DNA of 8,050 nt from Methylococcaceae bacterium NSM2-1 (GCA_002256705.1 NQJI01000054.1:1-8050), one strand, 5' to 3'; positions 1 through 7,252 are shown, counted from the stretch's first letter. Numbers and translations are program-made. Notes: generated by a model from the sequence alone, not told the origin.

Positions 1-848
1 TGGAAATTTAGGGCATAAACCGCATGCCCGACTACCCTACTCAAGAAGAATGGCATGGAAACCACCTTGCCGCGGCTTTGTGTGCTAGTAAGGTTTACCC
101 TAAGCTTCTTTTTAAGCGTATAAAACGCAATACCGAATAGTGATAGCACTGCGTTGGTGATTGTCACTGGGATTAGCGTCAGCAGTCCATTACCCTCACT
201 GAACTTTGGATTTGTATCAATATAAAAGCGAATGTGCGGATTTATGGACGACTGCCAATAATCCTTTTCCCGGTCCGTTGTCTTTGTTATCCATCCCACT
301 TTCCTTATCAATGGATTTCTTTCTTCGGCCTGCTTTAACCCAAACTGTTGAGCAAGATGCACCATCAGCCTCAGAGAATGGGAAGGGATATTTAGGTCGT
401 AACGCGGATACACCTTGTAAGCGTACCGCGCAACCATGGCATAAAAGCTTGGGCTCACGGGCACATAAAGAAAATAAACGTGTTTACTTGGGTTAAGAAA
501 TTTGAATTTGGTCGCCTCCATCAACCAGAAAGAGAGATCGGCATCCCTTTGGCGATATCCCGGTAGCAATCCTACTTCAGCCCTAAAAACGACAAGCGGC
601 TGTTCTTCGTCATATTTTTCGAAGCGATGCACGCCAAAGTAACCAATCAATTCTTTCTGTTTGTTACGATACAGAAATATCCTCGTCTCCGTCGCAGGCG
701 AGTTAACTACATAATGATTGAATTCCTTTTCATCGAGGCCAGTAAATACAACCCGGTGTATTTGGTACAATTTCTCGCTGAGCTCTTCGCGTTGTTGCTT
801 ACTGAGCTTGCTCGGATCGATCCTCTCAGCAGAGAGTACTTCGGCCAT
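1..848 (-). CDS. GNAT-like fold protein, C-terminally cut by window edge; candidate integron cassette gene
   Basis: The frame stays open from an ATG at 848 to the window edge (282 codons, no stop), so the C-terminus is missing. An AGGAG Shine-Dalgarno lies six bases before the ATG, which fixes the start. I do not recognise a named family. Residues about 22-160 look like an acetyltransferase (GNAT) fold: an N-terminal helix with HRVVF, a strand ending KELIGYFGVHRF (about 65-76), a motif-A-like turn EVGLLPGYRQRDADLSFWL (91-109) and a motif-B-like SPSFYAMVARYAYKVYP (132-148). Residues about 221-243 are hydrophobic enough for a membrane segment, followed by a basic KKKLR, so the protein may be membrane-attached. 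Codon use is unlike the neighbours: about 8 of 19 Arg codons are AGG and there are five ATA codons, whereas the visible trxB has neither. A -35/-10 pair and an integron core-like site lie just upstream. That it is a real gene is well supported; acetyltransferase activity is inference. Confidence 0.8.
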   Translation of the reverse strand, partial: MAEVLSAERIDPSKLSKQQREELSEKLYQIHRVVFTGLDEKEFNHYVVNSPATETRIFLYRNKQKELIGYFGVHRFEKYDEEQPLVVFRAEVGLLPGYRQRDADLSFWLMEATKFKFLNPSKHVYFLYVPVSPSFYAMVARYAYKVYPRYDLNIPSHSLRLMVHLAQQFGLKQAEERNPLIRKVGWITKTTDREKDYWQSSINPHIRFYIDTNPKFSEGNGLLTLIPVTITNAVLSLFGIAFYTLKKKLRVNLTSTQSRGKVVSMPFFLSRVVGHAVYALNF

Positions 849-861
849 AAATCACTCCTCA

Positions 862-883
862 GTGTCTAACTACAAGCAGACAC
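862..883 (-). other. Candidate integron recombination (attI-like) core site
   Basis: On the minus strand 870-864 reads GTTAGAC, an exact match to the integron core consensus GTTRRRY, 15 bases before the start of the GNAT-like gene. It is part of a short inverted repeat, GTGTCT (862-867) and AGACAC (878-883) separated by ten bases, resembling the paired integrase-binding boxes of a simple attI site. The orientation is the expected one: the integrase relic lies on the other side and reads away, and the cassette gene begins right after the core. A 7-base degenerate motif is common by chance (about one per kilobase per strand), so the call rests on position and context. Confidence 0.4.
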
Positions 884-915
884 CCTTTAAGACATTTATC
901 AATTTTCAATCGCCG

Positions 916-944
916 TTTATAACGCCACACCAGAAATCCGTCAA
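916..944 (-). promoter_or_regulatory. Sigma70-type promoter for the GNAT-like gene (integron Pc-like)
   Basis: On the minus strand TTGACG (944-939) is followed after exactly 17 bases by TATAAA (921-916). Each box matches the sigma70 consensus at five of six positions. Transcription would begin near 909, giving a leader of about 60 bases that crosses the core-like site before the Shine-Dalgarno. Its place between the integrase relic and the first cassette gene is where a cassette promoter (Pc) is expected in an integron. Confidence 0.65.
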
Positions 945-985
945 GTTAAACACTAAAATATTTCATTATTGGTAACAACTTTTTC

Positions 986-1393
986 ATGCAAAGTAAACAT
1001 ACACCCGCCAAACTCTTTGATCAAGTCCGCGACCGTATCCGCGTCAAACACTATAGCATTTTTACCGAAGCACAATATTTGCAGTGGATTTAGCGTTTTA
1101 TTCTGTTTCACGGTAAACATCATCCGCAAGATGATGGGGGCGGCGGCGGTAGATAGGATGGTCTGGTCTTCAACCCAAAATCAGGTTGTCCGCTTTGCTG
1201 TTTTTGTGTAAAGAGGTGTTGGAATGATTTGCCATGGCTGGATAATGTCGCGCGAGAAAAGCAGCCGCAACGTTTACCAATCGTGTTGGCGCGGAAGAGC
1301 GGAACCGAAGGTTTGAGGGCAAACCTCCTGTACGGCACGGGCGCATGATGGAGTGTGTGCCTCAGAGAGAAGGATGTAGATTTTGAGCTCGAA
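986..1393 (+). pseudogene. intI: Decayed integron integrase (tyrosine recombinase) relic
   Basis: Pieces of an IntI-type tyrosine recombinase appear in order across several frames. From ATG 986, 35 codons read AKLFDQVRDRIRVKHYSIFTE then YLQWI, with TAG (1091) where IntI continues RRFILFHGKHHP. RFILFHGKHHP follows in the same frame. A shift near 1125-1131 gives MGAAAVDR and STQNQ; a further shift at about 1186 gives LSALLFLCKEVL; from 1226 the frame reads DLPWLDNVAREKQPQRLPIVLAR and LLYGTG, ending at TGA 1346. RMMEC, carrying the probable first catalytic Arg (CGC 1342-1344), is in another frame, and REKDVDFE returns at about 1364-1387. Around ten residues appear deleted before STQNQ. Everything after DVDFE, including the HxxR and Tyr catalytic boxes, is absent. 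At least four frameshifts and two stops rule out function. Only about 400 of the usual 960 or so bases remain. The identification comes from recalled IntI sequences, not a search. Confidence 0.88.
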
Positions 1394-1450
1394 GGGTACA
1401 ATAGCGATAGCGTAAGCGCCACAGGTGACGGTTTACACTATCGCTAACCC
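1394..1450. repeat. Hairpin-forming element at the edge of the integrase relic
   Basis: TAGCGATAG (1402-1410) pairs perfectly with CTATCGCTA (1438-1446). The stem continues inward after one mismatch (1412-1417 with 1431-1436, including one G-T pair), and GGGT (1394-1397) pairs with ACCC (1447-1450) outside a four-base bulge. The loop is about 13 bases. There is no T-run on either side, so it is a poor intrinsic terminator. The ends do not match RYYYAAC/GTTRRRY, so it is not an attC site. Integrase homology ends at its left border. A short interspersed palindromic repeat is the likeliest explanation, but only one copy is visible here. Confidence 0.5.
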
Positions 1451-1552
1451 AAACTAAATGACGCTTTATGATTTAATAAAAGGTCCGCGATAAATAGTGA
1501 TGGCATTTGGCGCGATTGATAAACAGGGACGCTGAATACCATTGGCTCCGCG

Positions 1553-4303
1553 TTAAATAATCCTGTAGTCATCCTCCAGCAATTTCGCATGGGCTGCAGC
1601 CAGCCTGGCGATGGGTATACGCGGCGCCGAACAGGAGACATAATCCAGTTTGATATGATGACAAAAGCGAATCGATTGCGGATGACCGCCTTGTTCACCG
1701 CAAATGCCTATTTTGATATCGGGCCGGGTTTTGCGCCCTGAATCAGCGGTCATTTTCATTAACTGACCGACACCTTTGGCATCAAGTACTTCGAACGGGT
1801 TGTCTTCAAGTAATCCGATTTCGTTGTAAAGAGGCAGGAACTTGTTTTCCGCATCTTCGCGTGAAAATGAGAAGGTCGCCTGGGTTAAATCATTGGTACC
1901 AAAAGAGAAAAATTCGGCCACTTCAGCCAATTCTCCGGCGCGGGTACAGGCCCTGACAGTTTCCACCATGGTTCCAAATTTAAATTCCAGGGCAATACCG
2001 TACTGACTTTCGACTTCTTGTTGAATTTGATCAACGAAGGATTTTACTTTTATCAATTCCTGTAAGGTAATAACCTGAGGCACCATGATTTCAGGCAAAA
2101 TCGGCGTCCGTTGTTTAGCACAGATCGCTGCTGCCTCAAGAATTGACCGGATTTGCATCTGGTAAATTTCCGGATACGACATGCCAAGACGCACGCCCCG
2201 ATGCCCCAGCATGGGATTGACTTCGTACAATTCTTTGACTTTCTTCAGCATCAATTCCTTTTTAGCAATTGCTTTATTGATGACTTCCTCATTCAAATGA
2301 TTGAACGGTGCAGGTAATAATGTCGTCTGTACACCCAGGGTGTCCAGTGTGACCTGCTGTCCCTGAATGATAATTTTATATTGTTTCAAGGCTTTAATTT
2401 CATCTTCCAGCTGGTGCTCACTGGGCAAGAATTCATGCATTGGTGGGTCCAGTAGTCTTACTGTGACAGGATAAGGTGACATGGCCTCAAAGATCTGTTT
2501 AAAGTCATCTCTCTGAATCGGAAATAATTTTTCCAATGCTTCTTGCCGAGCTTCTTTGCTGTCAGCCAGAATCATATCAATCACTAAAGGGAGGCGGTCT
2601 GAAGCATTAAACATGCGTTCGGTGCGGCACAGACCAATACCCGTTGCGCCATAGCTGAGTGCCATGCGTGCGCGTTCCGGCGTATCTACATTGGCATGGA
2701 CTTCCAGTTCGGCAAATTCATCTGCCCAAGACAATAAGGTTTTTAATTCATCGGAAAACGAAGGTTCAATCGTTGCGATTTTGCCTAAATAAATGAGTCC
2801 GGTACTGCCATCAATGGTGATGATATCGCCTTCGCGAAGATGCAGATCGCCAATTATAGCCTGGCGTGAACGCACATCTATTTTTATGTCTTCAGCGCCG
2901 GCAATACAGGCTTTACCCATGCCTCTGGCAACCACTGCAGCATGTGAGGTTTTACCGCCGCGACTGGTCAAGATACCCTGAGCAGCAAAAAAGCCATGAA
3001 TGTCTTCAGGTTTTGTCTCTTCTCTCAGTAAGATTACCAGCTCTCCGGCACGCCCCATTAATTCGGCCGTATCGGCATCAAACACACATTTACCGAAAGC
3101 GGCACCCGGCGAAGCAGGCAAACCTTGAGCCACAGGCTGGGCTTTATTTTCAGGATCAAGTTGTGGATGTAACAGCTGTTCCAGCAATTCGGGGTTGATG
3201 CGTAACAAAGCCTGTTCCTTGCTGATCAGGCCTTCGGCTACCATCTCCACCGATGTGCGTACCATTGCAGTCGCGTTCATTTTACCGTTACGAGTTTGCA
3301 GGCAGTACAATATGCCGCCTTCAATGGTATATTCGTAATCCTGAACTTCCTTGTAATGAGATTCGAGTTTGTTACGCAAATCGACCAACTGCCTGTAGAG
3401 ATCCGGCATTTCATGGGCCAGTTCTTGCACCGGTTTTGGCGTGCGAATGCCGGCAACAACATCTTCACCTTGCGCATTAACCAGGTATTCGCCATACATT
3501 TCATTAACACCGGTACCAGGATTGCGGGTAAAACCGACCCCGGTTGCGCAATCGTTACCCATATTGCCAAACACCATGGCAACCACATTAACGGCAGTAC
3601 CGTTGGCCATTTTCGGTGTGATATGAAATTCGCGCCGGTAATCGACTGCACGTTTGCCCATCCATGAATTGAATACCGCTTTAATAGACAATTCCAGTTG
3701 TTCATAAACATCTTCAGGAAAAGGCTTGCCGGTTTCTTCCAAAACCACCTGGAGAAACAGTTCACTGATTTGGCGCAGATGTCCGGCATCCAGACCCACA
3801 TCGGCTTTAATCCCGGCTTGTTTTTTGATCGCGTCGAAATGCTGGTCAAATTTTTCATCATCAATACCCAATGCAACCTTACCGAATAACTGGATAAAAC
3901 GGCGGTAGGCATCATAGGCAAAGCGCGCATCGCCAGTCTGCTCAATCAGACCGGTCAGGGTTTGGGCATTTAACCCTAAATTCAGAATGGTATCCATCAT
4001 GCCCGGCATTGAGATAGCCGAGCCAGAGCGTACCGACACGAGCAATGGGTTATGGCTGCCACCAAACTGTTTACCTGAGAGTGCTTCAACTTCGGCGATA
4101 TGGGCTTTAACTTCTTCCAGTAAACCTTCGGGTAATTGATGGTTTTCAAGATAATCCAGACAGGCTTTGGTAGTGATGACAAATCCCGGCGGTACGTTAA
4201 GTCCTATCTGAGTCATTTCGCACAGATTGGCACCTTTTCCTCCCAGGAGTACTTTATTTTTTCCGTCGCCTTTTTGAAATGAATAGATATATTTTTCAGT
4301 CAT
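1553..4303 (-). CDS. ppdK: Pyruvate, phosphate dikinase (PPDK)
   Basis: This cytosolic enzyme interconverts pyruvate + ATP + Pi and PEP + AMP + PPi. In methanotrophs it is known to work with PPi-dependent phosphofructokinase in glycolysis and gluconeogenesis. I chose ATG 4303 (916 residues, MTEKYIYSF), preceded by GGGG six bases upstream; a TTG at 4315 would add four residues but lacks a Shine-Dalgarno. Order: N-terminal nucleotide-binding domain with LLGGKGANL (about 19-27) and RNPGTG; swivelling phosphohistidine domain with GGKTSHAAVVARGMG (His about 454, close to His455 of the Clostridium symbiosum enzyme); C-terminal PEP/pyruvate barrel with GLCRTERMF, NPMLGHRGVRLG, GTNDLTQ (about 802-808) and catalytic Cys about 868 in GICGEQGG. 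It is longer than the usual 875-890 residues, largely through an insert at about 640-673, before NPMLGHRG. The usual GEHGG-D-P reads GEQGGHP here. The gene appears monocistronic; no PPDK regulatory protein gene is visible. Confidence 0.97.
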   Translation of the reverse strand: MTEKYIYSFQKGDGKNKVLLGGKGANLCEMTQIGLNVPPGFVITTKACLDYLENHQLPEGLLEEVKAHIAEVEALSGKQFGGSHNPLLVSVRSGSAISMPGMMDTILNLGLNAQTLTGLIEQTGDARFAYDAYRRFIQLFGKVALGIDDEKFDQHFDAIKKQAGIKADVGLDAGHLRQISELFLQVVLEETGKPFPEDVYEQLELSIKAVFNSWMGKRAVDYRREFHITPKMANGTAVNVVAMVFGNMGNDCATGVGFTRNPGTGVNEMYGEYLVNAQGEDVVAGIRTPKPVQELAHEMPDLYRQLVDLRNKLESHYKEVQDYEYTIEGGILYCLQTRNGKMNATAMVRTSVEMVAEGLISKEQALLRINPELLEQLLHPQLDPENKAQPVAQGLPASPGAAFGKCVFDADTAELMGRAGELVILLREETKPEDIHGFFAAQGILTSRGGKTSHAAVVARGMGKACIAGAEDIKIDVRSRQAIIGDLHLREGDIITIDGSTGLIYLGKIATIEPSFSDELKTLLSWADEFAELEVHANVDTPERARMALSYGATGIGLCRTERMFNASDRLPLVIDMILADSKEARQEALEKLFPIQRDDFKQIFEAMSPYPVTVRLLDPPMHEFLPSEHQLEDEIKALKQYKIIIQGQQVTLDTLGVQTTLLPAPFNHLNEEVINKAIAKKELMLKKVKELYEVNPMLGHRGVRLGMSYPEIYQMQIRSILEAAAICAKQRTPILPEIMVPQVITLQELIKVKSFVDQIQQEVESQYGIALEFKFGTMVETVRACTRAGELAEVAEFFSFGTNDLTQATFSFSREDAENKFLPLYNEIGLLEDNPFEVLDAKGVGQLMKMTADSGRKTRPDIKIGICGEQGGHPQSIRFCHHIKLDYVSCSAPRIPIARLAAAHAKLLEDDYRII

Positions 4304-4342
4304 GTTTTGCCCCAAAGTTGATTAGATGAATATAACCTTGCG

Positions 4343-4371
4343 ATTATAGTGTTGTTTGAATAAGTTGTTAT
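4343..4371 (-). promoter_or_regulatory. Likely ppdK promoter
   Basis: A perfect -10 box TATAAT (minus strand 4348-4343) is preceded after 17 bases by ATAACA (4371-4366; four of six -35 positions). Transcription would begin near 4336, leaving a leader of about 33 bases before ATG 4303. A second TATAAT on the same strand (4473-4468), with only a T-rich -35 region, sits inside the inverted repeat further upstream and could be an alternative start. Confidence 0.5.
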
Positions 4372-4380
4372 GACCGTTTT

Positions 4381-4425
4381 AAGGCAGTTGACGGGGTGTC
4401 GCCTTACTGGCCAGAAGTTTCCCCG
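4381..4425 (-). other. GC-rich hairpin upstream of ppdK
   Basis: On the minus strand 4405-4381 folds as AAGGC-GAC, loop ACCCC, GTC-AACT-GCCTT, with only AACT unpaired in the 3' arm. Just before it, CGGGG (4425-4421) is complementary to the loop and following base (CCCCG, 4396-4392), so a pseudoknot or an alternative stem is possible. It lies upstream of the nearer ppdK promoter, so it would be transcribed only from a more distant start. No known riboswitch motif was recognised. No role is claimed. Confidence 0.3.
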
Positions 4426-4442
4426 AACCAACATTTTGCTCA

Positions 4443-4490
4443 GGATTAACGGGCTAAATTGTTATTCATTATAAATTTAGCTATTAATCC
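4443..4490. repeat. AT-rich inverted repeat upstream of ppdK
   Basis: GGATTAA (4443-4449) pairs with TTAATCC (4484-4490), and GCTAAATT (4453-4460) with AATTTAGC (4474-4481), separated by a small internal loop and a 13-base apical loop. That gives 15 base pairs over 48 bases. It is flanked on the right by an A/T-only-like stretch (4491-4520). There is no T-run in terminator position on the minus strand. It could be a regulatory site or a cruciform; nothing identifies a binding protein. Confidence 0.45.
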
Positions 4491-4583
4491 AAAAAAGGAT
4501 TTAAAAAATTAATTTTTATTATCAGAAGGTTACAGAGGAATAAAAAAGCCAGGTTTCTCTATCGCTCGGCACATCGCTACGCT

Positions 4584-4693
4584 GCTCCTGTATCCTTGGT
4601 GTCATATCTCCGGCATAATCCACATGGATGTGGAGAATGCAAGTATTGCAGGAGCAACTATCTGCCCATGCGGTCGTAACCCGACCTGCAGAT
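4584..4693. repeat. Multi-hairpin intergenic block after the ftsK unit
   Basis: Three nested or adjacent foldable segments lie just past the stop of the small membrane protein gene. GCTCCTG (4584-4590) is the inverse of CAGGAGC (4649-4655). Inside it GCAT (4613-4616) pairs with ATGC (4637-4640) and TCCACA (4619-4624) with TGTGGA (4629-4634), around the loop TGGA. Next to it ATCTGC (4660-4665) pairs with GCAGAT (4688-4693), enclosing GGTCG/CGACC (4672-4676/4682-4686). No reading frame is convincing and no T-run follows on the minus strand. It resembles a non-coding interspersed repeat or a structured 3' end of the ftsK transcript. The family is unknown. Confidence 0.45.
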
Positions 4694-4694
4694 T

Positions 4695-4883
4695 TCATTT
4701 TTTAATCAGATAATAACCCAACCCAAAAAAAATCAGCTGTAAAAAAATCAACCCCCAAAAATAAAGCCCAAAGAGAACTGCCTTCACTTGTTTAGGCTGC
4801 TGCGAGGAATTTCGTTTGATGAAAAATACACCGCCCAGAGCCGAAATAGCGACAATGACAATACCGATTGTTACATAGCTCAC
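4695..4883 (-). CDS. Small two-helix membrane protein coupled to ftsK
   Basis: The product is 62 residues, with no family that I recognise. Two hydrophobic stretches, about residues 4-22 and 39-59, flank a polar basic loop (KRNSSQQPKQVK), and the protein ends in KK. This predicts a hairpin in the inner membrane with a charged loop. The start is GTG 4883, only two bases after the ftsK stop (TAA-TA-GTG). Its Shine-Dalgarno AAGGA lies within the last ftsK codons six bases upstream. That spacing implies translational coupling and one transcript with ftsK. In many gammaproteobacteria lolA follows ftsK; it is not in this window. The tight linkage makes it likely to be a real gene; a role at the septum would be guesswork. 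Confidence 0.75.
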   Translation of the reverse strand: MSYVTIGIVIVAISALGGVFFIKRNSSQQPKQVKAVLFGLYFWGLIFLQLIFFGLGYYLIKK

Positions 4884-4885
4884 TA

Positions 4886-7180
4886 TTAATCCTTCACTGG
4901 CGGCGGTGCAAGCACAACTCTTGAGCCATTAGACTCCGCCGCACTCACAATACCCGCGGCTTCCATATCTTCAATCATCGTGGCGGCACGGTTATAACCC
5001 ACTTTAAAACGCCGCTGGACACTGGATATCGAGGCTTTGCGGGATTCGGTAACAAACTGTACGGCTTCATCATATAAAGCATCGGTCTCTGAATTGCTGC
5101 TACTGTCACCGTTCATACTGTAGCCATCATTGTAGTCAGAGGATTCCCGGGTAATATCTTCCAGATAATCGGGGGGCGCGGTTTGTTTTAAAAACTCAAC
5201 TACGCGATGCACTTCATGGTCATCGACAAAGGCGCCATGAGCACGGATCGGAATACTGGTGCCAGAAGGCAAAAACAACATGTCACCATTGCCTAACAAC
5301 GTTTCCGCGCCGCCTTGATCAAGAATGGTGCGTGAATCAATGCGTGATGAAACCTGAAAGGAAATACGAGTCGGCACGTTGGCTTTAATCAGTCCGGTCA
5401 GTACATCAACCGACGGGCGTTGCGTTGCCAAAATCAAATGAATACCCGCTGCTCTGGCTTTTTGCGCTAAACGGGCAATTAATTCTTCAACCTTTTTACC
5501 GACAATCATCATCATGTCGGCTAATTCGTCAATGACTATGACAATGCTGGGTAATTTATTCAGGACGGGGAAATCTTCACCTTCTTCCAGCGGATTTAGC
5601 AGTTGAAACATGGGATCTCTGATGGTCTCGCCTCTTGCTGCCGCTTCATCAATCAAATGATTATAACCGGCAATGTTTCTGACTCCCATTTTGGACATTA
5701 ATTTGTAACGTCTTTCCATTTCAGCAACCGCCCAGCGCAAGGCATTGCTGGCTTCCTTCATGTCGGTAACAACGGGTGTTAATAAATGCGGTATGCCTTC
5801 ATAAACCGATAATTCCAGCATTTTAGGGTCTATCATAATCAATCGCACTTGCTCGGGCGTGGCTTTATAGAGCAAGCTGAGGATCATGGTATTGATAGCA
5901 ACTGATTTCCCTGAACCGGTAGTACCGGCAACCAGGGCATGAGGCATTTTACCCAGATCAGCCACCAAAGGCGCACCGGAAATATCCTTGCCCATCGCCA
6001 GTGTTAGCAAGGATTTCGCCTTTTCAAATACGGGAGATACCAATAATTCGCGCAGTGTCACCATTTCCCGTTCCCTGTTGGGAATTTCAAGACCGACTAC
6101 CGATTTACCCGGGATAATTTCAACAATACGCACGCTGGTAACCGACAAAGCCCTCGCCAAGTCTTTGGATAAACTGCTAATGCGACTGACTTTTACGCCG
6201 GCTGCAGGCTGCAATTCAAAACGGGTAATAACAGGGCCAGGATGAAAGCCCACAACAGCCACTGCGACGTTAAAATCGGCAAGAATATCTTCTACCAGCC
6301 GTGACATTTCCTCCAAATCAGCTTGCGAATAACCGATAACCCGATTATCTCTTTCATCCAGCAAAGCTAAAGAAGGCAATATGCCTTCGCTTAGATTATA
6401 TTTAGGGGTTGGTTGTTTTTGCAGCTGCTTGCTGTTTTTTTCCATCTGCACCACGTCTTTTTCGACACTGGAAACTGCTTTAACATTAGCTACAGCTTTT
6501 ACACTGGACTTGCTCCTTGTCTCAGGCTTTTCAGAAATATCCTCAAAGGATTGAACAGAATTATTCGAACGCTCTTGCCATAAATTGGTAACAGTGTGAC
6601 CAACAATACGACATACAAATACGGTATATTTGCCAATAAGATCAATAAAGGCTACCCAGGACAGCTCGGTAGCTAGTGTAATTCCGGACAACAACAGAAC
6701 TATTAAAAATAAGGTAGCTCCTGAATTACCGAATAAAATCAGTACAGCATCGCCTGTTTCCTGGCCCAAAATGCCTCCTGTGCTGCCCGGCAGCTCTACT
6801 CCCACTCTTAACACATATAAATATAATAATGCGGCGCCAGAAACAATGGTTGCTATCGAGCCTAACCACTGTAAAGCAATCGTCATTTTTTGTTGTCTTG
6901 GTCTAGCCTTTCCATATAAGAGATAACCATGCCAGGAGATAATGACCGGAAACAAATACGCGATTAAACCAAAAAAACTGAGAGTAAAATCAGCGAGCCA
7001 AGCACCAAAAACACCGCATGCATTAGTCACGGACTGCACCGCACCGCTGTGAGTCCAGCCAGCATCCTCCTTACTAAAAGTAACCAGGGAAATTAAAAGA
7101 AACAGTGCAACCGCAAAAAAGCCCAAGACCGCAATTTCGCGTAAACCCCGAAACGTTTTTTCTTCCATTACAGCAGACAT
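4886..7180 (-). CDS. ftsK: DNA translocase FtsK
   Basis: This septum-anchored hexameric DNA pump clears and aligns chromosome termini and activates XerCD recombination at dif. Four hydrophobic segments (about residues 14-35, 58-85, 101-125, 144-170) form the N-terminal membrane domain. A short polar linker (about 200-262) follows, much shorter than in E. coli, giving 764 residues in the SpoIIIE/Pseudomonas size class. The RecA-like motor shows Walker A GTTGSGKS (about 419-426), Walker [10 protein letters not shown] (about 547-555) and the conserved [21 protein letters not shown] stretch. The winged-helix gamma domain (about 700-758; [15 protein letters not shown]) recognises polar DNA motifs and XerD. 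I chose ATG 7180 ([10 protein letters not shown]). A GTG at 7240 would add 20 residues, but it lies upstream of the likely -10 box at 7220-7225, so the transcript would not contain it. The gene is divergent from trxB and coupled to a 62-residue membrane protein gene. Confidence 0.97.
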   Translation of the reverse strand: MSAVMEEKTFRGLREIAVLGFFAVALFLLISLVTFSKEDAGWTHSGAVQSVTNACGVFGAWLADFTLSFFGLIAYLFPVIISWHGYLLYGKARPRQQKMTIALQWLGSIATIVSGAALLYLYVLRVGVELPGSTGGILGQETGDAVLILFGNSGATLFLIVLLLSGITLATELSWVAFIDLIGKYTVFVCRIVGHTVTNLWQERSNNSVQSFEDISEKPETRSKSSVKAVANVKAVSSVEKDVVQMEKNSKQLQKQPTPKYNLSEGILPSLALLDERDNRVIGYSQADLEEMSRLVEDILADFNVAVAVVGFHPGPVITRFELQPAAGVKVSRISSLSKDLARALSVTSVRIVEIIPGKSVVGLEIPNREREMVTLRELLVSPVFEKAKSLLTLAMGKDISGAPLVADLGKMPHALVAGTTGSGKSVAINTMILSLLYKATPEQVRLIMIDPKMLELSVYEGIPHLLTPVVTDMKEASNALRWAVAEMERRYKLMSKMGVRNIAGYNHLIDEAAARGETIRDPMFQLLNPLEEGEDFPVLNKLPSIVIVIDELADMMMIVGKKVEELIARLAQKARAAGIHLILATQRPSVDVLTGLIKANVPTRISFQVSSRIDSRTILDQGGAETLLGNGDMLFLPSGTSIPIRAHGAFVDDHEVHRVVEFLKQTAPPDYLEDITRESSDYNDGYSMNGDSSSNSETDALYDEAVQFVTESRKASISSVQRRFKVGYNRAATMIEDMEAAGIVSAAESNGSRVVLAPPPVKD

Positions 7181-7219
7181 AAAATATGACTCGACATTTA
7201 TTAGTACTAATAAAACAGG

Positions 7220-7248
7220 ATTATAGATCAATAATTGCACATTCTACA
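7220..7248 (-). promoter_or_regulatory. Likely ftsK promoter
   Basis: A perfect TATAAT lies on the minus strand at 7225-7220, with a weak -35 candidate TGTAGA 17 bases upstream (7248-7243). The predicted start near 7213 leaves about 33 bases before ATG 7180. The -10 match is strong; the -35 is poor, so an activator or other promoter may contribute. Confidence 0.45.
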
Positions 7249-7252
7249 TTAA

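Noticed and set aside
380..387. GGGAAGGG, matching the E. coli FtsK-orienting motif GGGNAGGG
   Set aside because: About one match is expected by chance in 8 kb over both strands, and no bias of several copies is seen.
945..951. GTTAAAC on the plus strand, also matching GTTRRRY
   Set aside because: It is in the opposite orientation to the cassette gene and abuts the -35 box; with a motif this degenerate I do not count it as a second recombination site.
206..975. Plus-strand open frames (206-496, 627-869, 718-975)
   Set aside because: The first two lie over, and the third partly overlaps, the minus-strand GNAT-like gene, which has a good ribosome site and promoter; none of the products looks like a protein family.
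1120..1422. Minus-strand open frame of 100 codons
   Set aside because: It is antisense to the integrase relic, low in complexity (Pro and Ser runs), and is explained by the reverse of the pseudogene.
1394..1450. Hairpin considered as an attC site or a terminator for ppdK
   Set aside because: The ends lack RYYYAAC/GTTRRRY, and no T-run follows the stem on the minus strand.
3277..3945. 222-codon minus-strand frame inside ppdK
   Set aside because: It is a shifted frame of ppdK, whose own frame is intact with all family motifs.
4487..4502. AATCC-AAAAAA-GGATT as an intrinsic terminator
   Set aside because: The stem is only five base pairs and AT-rich, and the T/A run is in the loop rather than after the stem.
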